A stretch of DNA of 64,000 nucleotides from Actinoplanes utahensis. GTDB lineage: Bacteria > Actinomycetota > Actinomycetes > Mycobacteriales > Micromonosporaceae. The notes beneath the pieces are model-generated. The model worked only from the letters and a program-made list of their open reading frames with translations. It ran no database searches and was not told the origin of the DNA. The DNA is taken from contig NZ_BOMZ01000111.1 in NCBI RefSeq assembly GCF_016862455.1, positions 1-64,000 on the forward strand, read 5' to 3'. The position numbers and the translations under genes are program-made. This document shows positions 25,995 to 35,596 of this stretch, in pieces (within the stretch, counting starts at the first letter, position 1; every line of letters begins with the position of its first letter).

Positions 25995-26761
25995 CGGACC
26001 TGACCCAGGGTCCAGGCGCGGACGCCGCCGACGATGCCGGCCGTGTTCGGGACCACCACCACGTCGTCGCCCATCCGGGCCAGCTGGGTCGGGGTGATCA
26101 GGCGGGAGTTGCCGCCGCCGAGGTAGACGCGGTCCCAGAGGAAGACCGGGCGCAGGCCCTCGACCACGTTGCGGACCCGGCGCGACCAGAGCGCGTCACC
26201 GAGGCGGCGGCGCTCGTGCTCCCCGATGTACGTGTCGTAGGACATCCCCCAGCGCACCGGCGCCTGCGACATCTCCAGGTGCGGGGCGAGCTCGCCGCCG
26301 TCGAAGAGGGCGCAGCCCAGGCCGGTGCCGAGGGTCAGCACCAGCTCGCAGCCGGTGCCCGCGACCACCCCGGCGCCGTGCACCTCGGCGTCGTTGAGCA
26401 CCAGCGTCGGCAGCCCGAACGCCTCGGCCAGCGCGGTCCGGGCGTCGAACCCGTGCCACGCCTCGACCAGCTCCGGGTCGACCCTGGTCCGTGGCCCGCT
26501 GCGGGTCACGTAGTGCGGGGTGGCGACCACCACCCCGTGCCGGATCATGCCGGGCATGCCGACGGTGACCCGGTCCGCGTTCGGCAGCCGCCCGCCGAGC
26601 CCGACCAGGGTCTTCACGAACAGGTCCGGCGGCAGTGGATAGGGCGTGGGCACCCGGATCGGCTGGGCCCGCATGGTCCCCGCCTCGTCGAGGACGGAAC
26701 CCTTGATCCCGCCACCACCACAGTCGATCGCCAGGGTGAAAGCCACTCGGCCAGTGTGCAT
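25991..26761 (-). CDS. ROK-family sugar kinase, polyphosphate-glucokinase-like
   Basis: 256 aa. LAIDCGGGGIKGSVLD is the phosphate-binding motif; LVLNDAEVHGAG, TLGTGLGCALF and YIGEHERRRLGDALWSRRVRN followed by VYLGGGNSRLI match polyphosphate glucokinases closely in order and spacing. The zinc/sugar segment usually containing ELGH reads HLEMSQAP, so substrate may differ from glucose. ATG 26761 follows a GGGGAGGGG Shine-Dalgarno. It lies 41 bp after bioD and overlaps the HAD gene, extending the biotin operon. Confidence 0.82.
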   Translation of the reverse strand: MHTGRVAFTLAIDCGGGGIKGSVLDEAGTMRAQPIRVPTPYPLPPDLFVKTLVGLGGRLPNADRVTVGMPGMIRHGVVVATPHYVTRSGPRTRVDPELVEAWHGFDARTALAEAFGLPTLVLNDAEVHGAGVVAGTGCELVLTLGTGLGCALFDGGELAPHLEMSQAPVRWGMSYDTYIGEHERRRLGDALWSRRVRNVVEGLRPVFLWDRVYLGGGNSRLITPTQLARMGDDVVVVPNTAGIVGGVRAWTLGQVR

Positions 26762-26802
26762 GCGGATCCCCTCCCCAGCCTGCAATTGTGCCGGGTGTCC
26801 CG

Positions 26803-27864
26803 CTATCCCGCCTCTTCCGCCCAGACACGCCAGTTGTCCAGCACCCCGTGCAGGGCGGGGGTGAGCCAGCCCGGAGCGGACCGCCGGAACACACCCGGAT
26901 CCATCGATCCGGCGCCCGCGGGCAGCGCGCCGACCAGGTACGGGACGAGTTCGCCCAGGTTGGCCCAGTGGACCAGCTCCGGTTCGGCCGGCCAAGCGCC
27001 GAGGATCACCCGGGCCGGGACGGCACGCCGGTTCAGCGCCTCCAGCGTGAGGGCGGTGTGGTTGAGGGTGCCGAGCCCGGCCCGCGCCACCACGATCATG
27101 TTGGCGCCCAGGGTGGTGGCCAGGTCGGCGAAGGTCCACGGCTCGCCGGACGGACGCAGGCCCATCGGCACCAGCAGACCGCCGGCGCCCTCGACCAGCA
27201 CCAGATCGTGTTTCGCGGCCTCCGCCCGGATCGCGTCGACCACGTCGAACAGGTCCAGCGCGGGCAGCCCGGCCACCTTGGCGGCGGCCAGCGGGGCCAG
27301 CGGTTCGGGGTATTCGGCGAGCGTGCGCACCGTCTCCGGGCCGGCCAGGCGGGTGACCACCTCGGCGTCGGTGGGCGCGCCGGTCGCGATGCCGGTCTGA
27401 CCGGGTTTGATCACCGCGACACGCTGGCCCGCGGCCTGGGCGGCGGCGGCCATCGCGGCGGTGGCGATGGTCTTGCCGACCTCGGTGTCGGTGCCGGTGA
27501 CCAACACGATCCCGTGCCACTCGTCCGGGCTGCCGGAGGGGCGCGCGGGTTCCGGTTCGCGCTTCTCCACGGGTTCGGCGGTGGCCGGCGCCGGCGCTCC
27601 CGGAGACGGTTCGGCGGTGGCCGGGGCCGGCGCTCCCGGAGACGGTTCGGCGGTGGCCGGGGCCGGTGCTTCCGGAGACGGTTCGGCGGTGGGCGCGGTC
27701 TCCGGCTGCGGGGGTACGGGCGGAGCCTGCCCCCCGCCGTGCGCCTGCAACGGGTCCGGCTCCGGGGTGGCGGCCGTCCGCGGCGTCACGTCCGGCAGCC
27801 CGTGACCGCCGCCGCGGCGTGGGGGCGGCGGAACCACGGACAGGTGAGGGGGATCGGCGGTCAC
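26803..27864 (-). CDS. bioD: Dethiobiotin synthetase BioD with Pro/Ala/Glu-rich N-terminal extension
   Basis: ATP-dependent ring closure of diaminopelargonate to dethiobiotin. The P-loop VTGTDTEVGKT, KPGQTG, VEGAGGLLVPMG and the C-terminal part are normal. Starting at GTG 27864, whose GTGA overlaps the bioF stop, gives 353 aa, about 115 more than usual. The extra N-terminus is low complexity and contains three 12-residue repeats (EPSPGAPAPATA type, from 36-bp DNA repeats at 27572-27679). GTG 27507 would give a standard 234-aa protein but lacks a ribosome site. I keep the long form with reserve. No bioA is in the window. Confidence 0.88.
   Translation of the reverse strand: MTADPPHLSVVPPPPRRGGGHGLPDVTPRTAATPEPDPLQAHGGGQAPPVPPQPETAPTAEPSPEAPAPATAEPSPGAPAPATAEPSPGAPAPATAEPVEKREPEPARPSGSPDEWHGIVLVTGTDTEVGKTIATAAMAAAAQAAGQRVAVIKPGQTGIATGAPTDAEVVTRLAGPETVRTLAEYPEPLAPLAAAKVAGLPALDLFDVVDAIRAEAAKHDLVLVEGAGGLLVPMGLRPSGEPWTFADLATTLGANMIVVARAGLGTLNHTALTLEALNRRAVPARVILGAWPAEPELVHWANLGELVPYLVGALPAGAGSMDPGVFRRSAPGWLTPALHGVLDNWRVWAEEAG
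27572..27700 (-). repeat. 36-bp tandem repeat inside the bioD N-terminal extension
   Basis: Three units (27572-27607, 27608-27643, 27644-27679) with few substitutions plus a partial fourth. The unit length is a multiple of three, so copy-number change keeps the frame. Confidence 0.88.
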
Positions 27865-29012
27865 GGTGCGCACTCCAGGATCACGGTCAGGGCTCGGGCG
27901 AAAGCCTCCTCGGCCACGCCCGCGTTGACGGTCAGCCGCAGCCGCGAACTGCCGTCCGGTGTCGACGGAGGCCGGAAACAGCCGACCGCCACCCCGCGGT
28001 CCCGGCAGTTGGCGGCCCAGGCCACGGCGGCCTCGGGCCCCGGCGCCGGCACCGACAGCACCCCGGCGGCCGGGTCGCGGGTGGGGAATCCCGCGTCCCG
28101 CATCCGGGCGGCGATCAGCTTGCCGCGGCGGAACAGAACGGCCCGCCGGTCGTCGGCGGCCTGAGCGACCTCGACGGCGGCGAGCACCCCGGCGACGACG
28201 GCGGGGGGTGGCGCGGTGTCGTAGATGAAGGTGCGGCCGGTGTCGACCAGGTGCCCGATGAACGCCGCCGGACCGGCCACCACACCGCCGGCGCCACCGA
28301 GCGCCTTGGACAGCGTGGCGGTGATGATCACGTCCGGCTGCCCGGCCAGGCCGGCGGCCGTGACGCCGCCGGACCCATGCGGGCCGAGGAGGCCGAGCGC
28401 GTGCGCGTCGTCGACGATCAGCAGCGCGCCGCGGGCCGAGGTGACCGCGTGCAGGGCGGTGAGCGGGGCGAGGTCGCCGTCGACGGAGAAGACCGACTCG
28501 GTGATCACGGCGGCTCGGCCGGGATGGGCGTCCAGCAGGGCGGCGACGGCGGCCGGGTCGTTGTGCGGGGCGACCCTGACCGGCGTCCCGGCGATCCGGC
28601 AGCCGTCGATCAGGGACGCGTGGTTGTAGGCGTCCGAGACGATCAGGTCGCAGACCGGGGCGACGGCCCGGACGACTGCCAGGTTGGCCAGGTAACCCGA
28701 GGAGAAGACCAGGGCGGCCTCGGCGCCGAGCCAGCCGGCCAGGGCGTCCTCGAGGGCGGTGTGGGCGTCGGTGGATCCGCGGACCAGGCGGGATCCGGTG
28801 GCGCCCAGCCCGTACGCCGCAAGCGCCTGCCGTGCCCCGTCGACCACCCGGGGGTGATCGGAGAGACCGAGATAGTCGTTGCCGGCCAGATCGACGACGG
28901 CGCCGCCGGCCGATCGCGGCCGCAACTGACGGGTGAGCCCCGCCTTGGCCCGCTCGCGGGCCAGACGGCCGATCTCCTCCAGCCAGTCCGCCAAGACACC
29001 CCCATTGATCAC
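27861..29012 (-). CDS. bioF: 8-amino-7-oxononanoate synthase BioF
   Basis: 383 aa PLP enzyme condensing pimeloyl-thioester with L-alanine. GNDYLGLSDHP, GSRLVRGSTDAHTALE and the Schiff-base lysine K236 in TATLSKALGG are canonical, as is IVDDAHALGLLG. Start codon is uncertain: ATG 29012 or a TTG seven codons in, which follows GGGGG. It is divergent from bioB across 66 bp and its stop overlaps bioD (GTGA). Confidence 0.96.
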   Translation of the reverse strand: MINGGVLADWLEEIGRLARERAKAGLTRQLRPRSAGGAVVDLAGNDYLGLSDHPRVVDGARQALAAYGLGATGSRLVRGSTDAHTALEDALAGWLGAEAALVFSSGYLANLAVVRAVAPVCDLIVSDAYNHASLIDGCRIAGTPVRVAPHNDPAAVAALLDAHPGRAAVITESVFSVDGDLAPLTALHAVTSARGALLIVDDAHALGLLGPHGSGGVTAAGLAGQPDVIITATLSKALGGAGGVVAGPAAFIGHLVDTGRTFIYDTAPPPAVVAGVLAAVEVAQAADDRRAVLFRRGKLIAARMRDAGFPTRDPAAGVLSVPAPGPEAAVAWAANCRDRGVAVGCFRPPSTPDGSSRLRLTVNAGVAEEAFARALTVILECAP

Positions 29013-29066
29013 CGGAACGGAAAACTATCACCCAGCTCTGACAGTCCTACCGGGCTGGGAACTCTG

Positions 29067-29072
29067 TAGGGT
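29067..29072 (+). promoter_or_regulatory. -10 box for leaderless bioB mRNA
   Basis: TAGGGT, 6 nt before the bioB ATG; no Shine-Dalgarno. It lies inside the 66-bp region shared with divergent bioF, so a regulator binding here could control both arms of the biotin locus. Confidence 0.6.
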
Positions 29073-29078
29073 ACGGGC

Positions 29079-30074
29079 ATGCCAGAGATCCTCGACCGGG
29101 CCCGTGCCCGGGTGCTCGACGACGGTGCCGGTCTCGCCGAGGCGGACATCCTTGAGGTGCTGCGCCTCCCCGACGAGGACCTGCCGGAGCTGCTGCAACT
29201 GGCCCACGACGTCCGGATGAAGTGGTGCGGCCCGGAGGTCGAGGTCGAGGGCATCGTCTCGCTGAAGACCGGTGGCTGTCCCGAGGACTGTCATTTCTGC
29301 TCCCAGTCGGGCCTTTTCGCATCCCCCGTCCGGGCGGTGTGGCTCGACATTCCCTCCCTCGTGGAGGCCGCGAAGCAGACCGCCGCCACCGGCGCGTCCG
29401 AGTTCTGCATCGTCGCCGCGGTCCGCGGGCCGGACCAGCGCCTGATGGACCAGATGCGGGCCGGCGTCAAGGCGATCAAGGAGGCGGTCGACATCCAGGT
29501 CGCCGCCAGCCTCGGCATGCTGAGCCAGGGGCAGGTCGACGAGCTGGCCGAGATGGGTGTGCACCGGTACAACCACAATCTGGAGACCTGCCGCTCCTAC
29601 TTCCCGAACGTGGTGACCACCCACTCGTGGGAGGAGCGCTGGGACACGCTGACCATGGTCCGCGAGTCCGGCATGGAGGTCTGCTGCGGCGGCATCCTCG
29701 GCATGGGCGAGACCCTGGAGCAGCGCGCCGAGTTCGCCGCCCAGCTGGCCGAACTGGACCCGCACGAGGTCCCGCTGAACTTCCTCAGCCCGCGGCCGGG
29801 CACCCCCTTCGGTGACCGCCCGGTGGTGGAGGGCCGCGACGCGTTGCGCGCCATCGCCGCCTTCCGGCTGGCGATGCCGAGGACCATCCTGCGGTACGCC
29901 GGCGGCCGTGAGATCACGCTCGGCGACCTGGGCACCCGGGACGGTCTGCTCGGCGGCATCAACGCGATGATCGTCGGCAATTACCTGACCACGCTGGGCC
30001 GGCCCGCCACCGCCGACCTGGAGCTGCTGAAAGACCTGAAGATGCCGGTCAAGTCCCTGTCGGCGACCTTCTGA
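29079..30074 (+). CDS. bioB: Biotin synthase BioB
   Basis: 331 aa radical-SAM enzyme inserting sulfur into dethiobiotin. The radical-SAM 4Fe-4S cysteines are C67, C71 and C74 (GGCPEDCHFCSQSG); the later NHNLETCRSYFP, CCGGILGMGE and RYAGGRE segments match BioB. Its stop shares one base with the next start (TGATG), coupling it to bsaP. Confidence 0.98.
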   Translation: MPEILDRARARVLDDGAGLAEADILEVLRLPDEDLPELLQLAHDVRMKWCGPEVEVEGIVSLKTGGCPEDCHFCSQSGLFASPVRAVWLDIPSLVEAAKQTAATGASEFCIVAAVRGPDQRLMDQMRAGVKAIKEAVDIQVAASLGMLSQGQVDELAEMGVHRYNHNLETCRSYFPNVVTTHSWEERWDTLTMVRESGMEVCCGGILGMGETLEQRAEFAAQLAELDPHEVPLNFLSPRPGTPFGDRPVVEGRDALRAIAAFRLAMPRTILRYAGGREITLGDLGTRDGLLGGINAMIVGNYLTTLGRPATADLELLKDLKMPVKSLSATF

Positions 30075-30241
30075 TGTACTGCGACCGGTGCGGGGAACCC
30101 GGCACCCACCCGGCGTGCGTGTCGGCGCGGGAGCTGGAGCCGCCGCGTTACTGCCCGGACTGCCGCCGCCGGATGAAGGTGCAGGTCGTCCCGACCGGCT
30201 GGACCGCCACCTGTGTGGAGCACGGCGAGCGGCGCGGCTGA
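30074..30241 (+). CDS. bsaP: Biotin synthase auxiliary protein BsaP-like micro-protein
   Basis: 55 aa, missed by minimum-length gene callers. It is Cys-rich: CDRC near the N-terminus (C3, C6), C15, then CPDC (C27, C30) and C47. Position directly after bioB, size and the cysteine pattern match BsaP, the small iron-sulfur partner described as needed for actinobacterial BioB activity, possibly as the sacrificial-sulfur supplier. Translation is coupled through the TGATG overlap. Homology is from memory of the family, not from an alignment. Confidence 0.85.
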   Translation: MYCDRCGEPGTHPACVSARELEPPRYCPDCRRRMKVQVVPTGWTATCVEHGERRG

Positions 30242-30250
30242 CGGCCACTT

Positions 30251-30297
30251 CCCGTGTGTGTTCCAGGGGCGTACGACGGCCGGGATGCACACACGGG
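30251..30297. terminator. Bidirectional hairpin between bsaP and a convergent gene
   Basis: Ten-bp perfect stem CCCGTGTGTG (30251-30260) with its complement at 30288-30297, placed between two convergent genes. Confidence 0.65.
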
Positions 30298-30301
30298 AGC
30301 C

Positions 30302-31324
30302 TCAGCCCGTCACCCGCTGCGGGGCTGTGCGCAGGGTGACGGTCACCATCGCGCCGTCCCGCTCGATCGGCCCGGAACCGACCCGGCGCAGGGTGCGCAG
30401 CATGGCCGCGTTCCCCGCACCGGTGTGCGCGACGAGCGCCACCACACCGGTCCTCGCCGCGTGGGCCCGCAGCCGCCGCAGCAGCGCCGTGCCGAGGCCG
30501 CGCCGCTGCCACTCATCGGTCACCAGCACGTGCAGCTCACCCAGGTCGCCCTCGGTGACCAGGCCGGCCATCGCCACCACCGCGCCGCCCGGCGCGACCG
30601 CGAGCAGGGTCCGCCCGGCGGCCGGCTCCAGCAGGCGGCGCAGCCGGGCCTCGCCCGGGACGCCGCCGGGGAAACGCTGGCGCAGCGTCACCGGCGAGCA
30701 CTCGTCGTGGAACTCGGCGACGGCGGCCAGATCGTCCGGTCCGGCGGGCCGCAGCACCACCTCCGCGCCGTCCGGCAGGAGCAGCGCGACCTGCTCCCGC
30801 TGCCGGCGGTGGATGGTGGCGGCGACCTCGACCAGAGCCTGGGCCCGGGCGAACTCGGCCGGGGTGAACGCGGGCAGCGCCCGCAGCACCTCCAGCGAGC
30901 CGCCGGACGGGTCGGCCAGGGTCATCCGGCCACCGTGGAAACCGGGCCGGTCGTCCGGCGAACCGGGCCGCCAGCGGACCTCGGTCGCGTCCAGCAGGGC
31001 GGCGAGCGTCTCGCCGAGCGAGTCCGGCTCGTGCACCAGCCGGCCGGCCAGGGCCAGCGCACGGGTCGGCTGGTCGGCCAGGCGCTGCGGGTCGGCCCGG
31101 GTCACGAACGCGTCCCGCCCGCGACCCTTGGCGACCGCGGCCAGCAGATCGGCCTCGGTCAGCTGGTCCGGCGCGTCCACCAGGAAGTCGTCGACCGCGC
31201 CCTCCTCGGTGGTGTGCACCTGGACGGCGAGGATGTTGACCGACCGCAGAGCGAGGCTCGCGGTCAGCACCGAGAGGTAACCGGGACGGTCGTCGACCGT
31301 GGCCCTGACACGCCACAAAGCCAT
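30302..31324 (-). CDS. ACT domain fused to GNAT acetyltransferase
   Basis: 340 aa. Residues 1-75 form an ACT-like domain (RVRATVDDRPGYLSVLTASLA, then ILAVQVHTTEEGAVDDFLV), the middle is variable, and about 190-330 is a GNAT domain (VVLRPAGPDDLAAVAEFHDE, acetyl-CoA loop TDEWQRRGLGTALLRRL). Such fusions suggest an acetyltransferase controlled by an amino acid bound to the ACT domain. ATG 31324 follows a strong GGAGGAAAGGAG. The next gene upstream on the same strand also has an ACT domain. Confidence 0.87.
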   Translation of the reverse strand: MALWRVRATVDDRPGYLSVLTASLALRSVNILAVQVHTTEEGAVDDFLVDAPDQLTEADLLAAVAKGRGRDAFVTRADPQRLADQPTRALALAGRLVHEPDSLGETLAALLDATEVRWRPGSPDDRPGFHGGRMTLADPSGGSLEVLRALPAFTPAEFARAQALVEVAATIHRRQREQVALLLPDGAEVVLRPAGPDDLAAVAEFHDECSPVTLRQRFPGGVPGEARLRRLLEPAAGRTLLAVAPGGAVVAMAGLVTEGDLGELHVLVTDEWQRRGLGTALLRRLRAHAARTGVVALVAHTGAGNAAMLRTLRRVGSGPIERDGAMVTVTLRTAPQRVTG

Positions 31325-31413
31325 TCGGGGCACTCCTTTCCTCCGGCCTCCAGAGTGCCCCGCCGTTGTTGCGCGGGTATTGCCTTCACCTTCGATGACC
31401 GCGGTTAGGACGA

Positions 31414-32124
31414 TCACATTCGCTGGGCGGTGGCCGGCGTGACCACCGAGTCCAGGCGGTCGCCGAGGATGACGGCGGCGGCCCGGACCAGCTGGGCGAT
31501 CCGGTCCACCTCGGTGATGTGGAAGGCGGCGGCCGGCAGGTCGTCGTCATCGGTCCGTGCCACCACCAGCACCAACCCGGCCCGGCCGAACGGGGCGACC
31601 GCGTACCGCGCGCCGCCGGGCTCGGTCATCGGGCGGGCCCGCAGCGGGGTCACCTCGGGCAGCCGCAGCGGGGACGGGGCACGCCAGCTGGCGTAGATCA
31701 CGCCCGGCCCGGTGCCACCGCCGGCGCCGTTGCGGGTGGCCCAGTCGGCCGGAACCATCGCGGCGGCGGCCCAGTCGGCGGCCAGCAGGCCGGGGACCGC
31801 GTCGACCAGGGTGGCCAGACCGTCCGCCGGGTTCGCCGCGACCTGGGCCAGCAGCTCGGCGTCGTGACCGCCGTTCACCGGGGCCCCGATCGCCTTCCAC
31901 ACCCCGTCCACCTGCACCCCGGGGATGGCGGCCAGCCCGGCGAGGAGCCGCTCGACCCGGGAGGCGCCCGGCCACACCACGGTGAAGTCGTCGACCGCCC
32001 GGCCGCCCAGCCGCTCCAGCACCACGACCTGGACGATGTCGGCGCCGGCCACCCCGAGGGTGCGCGCGACCTGGCCCAGCGCTCCGGGACGGTCCGGCAG
32101 GGTGATTCGAACCCGCAGCAACAT
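31414..32124 (-). CDS. ACT domain protein
   Basis: 236 aa. The N-terminal ACT domain (MLLRVRITLPDRPGALGQVA, VVVLERLGGRAVDDFTVVWPG) is followed by about 150 residues without a family I can name, ending in a helical segment (ITEVDRIAQLVRAAAVILGDRLDSV) that resembles the tail of GAF domains. Probably a small-molecule (amino-acid) sensor. ATG 32124 follows GGGAGGAGC. It sits 89 bp upstream of the ACT-GNAT gene, same direction. Confidence 0.83.
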   Translation of the reverse strand: MLLRVRITLPDRPGALGQVARTLGVAGADIVQVVVLERLGGRAVDDFTVVWPGASRVERLLAGLAAIPGVQVDGVWKAIGAPVNGGHDAELLAQVAANPADGLATLVDAVPGLLAADWAAAAMVPADWATRNGAGGGTGPGVIYASWRAPSPLRLPEVTPLRARPMTEPGGARYAVAPFGRAGLVLVVARTDDDDLPAAAFHITEVDRIAQLVRAAAVILGDRLDSVVTPATAQRM

Positions 32125-32385
32125 GAAGCTCCTCCCGTCGCGACGGCCGGTGGCGCCGTCCTGCCTCGACACCCTGCCCAACCGGCGTTTCGGACCGGTT
32201 GCACAGCCGTGTCCCGGCCGTCAAGCTGCCGGGACATGCCCGGAATCACAACTCCAGGTTAAGAGGGGACGGCTTCCGGACCGGGCCGCCGGTCGGGTGT
32301 CGGACCCCGGCGGCTTCCCCCCGTGTCGACGTCCGGCGCGCATAGTGGCCGAAGTCAACACGCTCCAGCCTGGAAGGGCGGGCGA

Positions 32386-32391
32386 TAGGCT
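32386..32391 (+). promoter_or_regulatory. -10 box for a leaderless micro-protein mRNA
   Basis: TAGGCT, 6 nt before the ATG at 32398. Confidence 0.5.
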
Positions 32392-32397
32392 CGGGGC

Positions 32398-32517
32398 ATG
32401 ATCTGTGACGCCTGCCGGGAGCGGCGGCACGACGGCTGCCGGGGCGGCTCCTGGTGCGACTGCCAGCACCGCGAGCCCGAGCCGGTCCCGCCGGTGACCG
32501 GGCCACCCGGCCCGTGA
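32398..32517 (+). CDS. Cys-rich micro-protein
   Basis: 39 aa, too short for standard gene calling. It has five cysteines: CDAC (C3, C6), C14, and C20/C22 in SWCDCQH with a following histidine, then a Pro-rich tail. The layout suggests a small zinc-binding knuckle. Similar micro-proteins with a W-C-D-C-Q-H core exist in other actinobacteria as far as I recall; function unknown. A TAGGCT -10 box at the standard 6-nt distance from the ATG supports that it is expressed. Confidence 0.7.
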   Translation: MICDACRERRHDGCRGGSWCDCQHREPEPVPPVTGPPGP

Positions 32518-32533
32518 CCGTCCGTCCGGGCAC

Positions 32534-32589
32534 GCCCTCGCGGCCCTTGCTTCGCTATCCGGGCCTGCCCTCGCGGCCCTTGCTTCGCT
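32534..32589 (+). repeat. 23-bp direct repeat, 33-bp period
   Basis: Identical 23-bp copies at 32534-32556 and 32567-32589, separated by 10 bp, just before the RibD-like gene. Confidence 0.85.
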
Positions 32590-32604
32590 GCGGTGCACTC
32601 GGTC

Positions 32605-33309
32605 ATGCCTAGGCTGCCGTCCTCCCCGGCCGAACTCGTCGCCTGCTACCCGCGGGCGGACTCGCCCACCCTCCGGGTCGACTTCATCGCCAGCGCGGAC
32701 GGCGCGGTCTCCGTCGACGGCCTCTCCGCCGGGCTCCAGGGGCCCGGCGACAAGGAGGTCTTCGACACCCTGCGGATGGTCTGCGACGCCCTGATCGTGG
32801 CGGCCGGCACGGTCCGCGCCGAGGGGTACGACGCGCTGCGGCTGACCGCGCCGGCCCGGCGGTGGCGGGTGGCGCACGGCCTGCCCGAGTTCCCGCTCAT
32901 GGTGATCGTCTCCGGCTCCCTCGACCTGGACCCGGAGCAGCTGATCTTCTCGGACGCCCCGATCCGCCCGATCGTGCTCACCCACCGTGCGGCGCCGGCC
33001 GGCTCGCCGATCGCCGAGGTGGCCGAGGTGATCCGGCTCGGCGACGACGAGGTGGACCTGGCGGCCGGGGTGCGGCTGCTGCACGAGCGCGGGGCCACCC
33101 AGCTGCTCTGCGAGGGCGGCCCCGGCCTGCTCGGTTCGATGATCGCCGCCGATCTGGTCGACGAGCTGTGCCTGACGGTCGCCCCGCTGCTGGTGGGCGG
33201 CCCGGCGGGCCGGATCGCGCACGGCCCGCCGGCGCCGCCGCGCCGGATGTCGTTACGGCACGCGCTGACCCGCGACGACATGCTCTTCCTGCGGTACGCC
33301 CGGAGTTGA
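32605..33309 (+). CDS. RibD C-terminal-like reductase (pyrimidine reductase family)
   Basis: 234 aa, DHFR-like fold of the RibD_C family. FIASADGAVSVDGLSAGL, then ALIVAAGTVRAEGYDALRL, and LLCEGGPGLLGSMIAADLVDELCLTVAP in two adjacent blocks are the usual landmarks. The family reduces the riboflavin intermediate 5-amino-6-ribosylaminouracil phosphate, but stand-alone actinobacterial members may act on other substrates; no other rib gene is nearby. ATG 32605 is chosen; GTG 32593 would add four residues. Its 3' end overlaps the truncated sigma gene by 57 bp. Confidence 0.88.
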   Translation: MPRLPSSPAELVACYPRADSPTLRVDFIASADGAVSVDGLSAGLQGPGDKEVFDTLRMVCDALIVAAGTVRAEGYDALRLTAPARRWRVAHGLPEFPLMVIVSGSLDLDPEQLIFSDAPIRPIVLTHRAAPAGSPIAEVAEVIRLGDDEVDLAAGVRLLHERGATQLLCEGGPGLLGSMIAADLVDELCLTVAPLLVGGPAGRIAHGPPAPPRRMSLRHALTRDDMLFLRYARS

Positions 33310-33651
33310 CCACGGAACCGGGTCGACGCCGGTACGGGCGAGCGCCCGGTACTGCCGCACCTCGGTGCGCTGGTGGCCGCGGAGCAGGTTGGCGGCGATC
33401 CCGTAGAGCCACGGCAGGGCGTCCGGCTGGTCGTCGTCGTACCTGTGCCGGCTGCGGAAGGCGATCAGGAACGTCTCCGCGGTCAGATCGTCGGCGAGCG
33501 CCCGCCCCACCCGCCGGGTCAGGTACCGGTGGATCGCGTCGGCGTGCCGGTCGAAGATCCGGCCGAAGGTCTCGGGGTCGGCGGCGGACCTCAGGATGAG
33601 GAGAAGGTCCGGTTCGGTGTCGACCGGGGAGCTTCGGGCTGCTGGTGTCAT
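33253..33651 (-). pseudogene. Truncated sigma-70 family factor (region 2 only)
   Basis: The 132-residue frame opens as an ECF-like sigma: FGRIFDRHADAIHRYLTRRVGRALADDLTAETFLIAFRSR is region 2, followed by PWLYGIAANLLRGHQRTEVRQYRAL. A full factor would continue with a linker and region 4 (another ~80 residues). Here the frame runs into the antisense strand of the RibD-like gene and ends 20-30 residues later. No region 4 appears in the other minus-strand frames. I read it as a 3'-deleted remnant; a functional short protein is less likely. Confidence 0.72.
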
Positions 33652-33829
33652 GGCGCCCTTTCGATGAGGGGTGTCCCGTCACCCGGTCATTGACCGATCC
33701 GCGCCGATCGGTTCGATCCAGGGCGCGCCTCACACACGGGTTCAAGATCTTGTGCGTAACTCGTCTGATGGACACCACAGGTAGTGGAAAGCAGAGGGCG
33801 CGGGCATTTTGTCGTACCTCTGAGGCAAC

Positions 33830-35575
<1,746 letters not shown>

Positions 35576-35584
35576 AGACCGGAC

Positions 35585-35590
35585 TAGGGT
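35585..35590 (+). promoter_or_regulatory. -10 box in front of sbcD
   Basis: TAGGGT 6 nt before the sbcD ATG. sbcD-sbcC-nurA may therefore be transcribed separately from the HerA-like gene as well as together with it. Confidence 0.5.
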
Positions 35591-35596
35591 TCAGCG

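Noticed and set aside
32099..32117. tRNA T-arm-like sequence (GATTCGAACCCG)
   Set aside because: It lies inside the ACT-domain gene, encoding RVRITL of the ACT fold; no other tRNA arms surround it.
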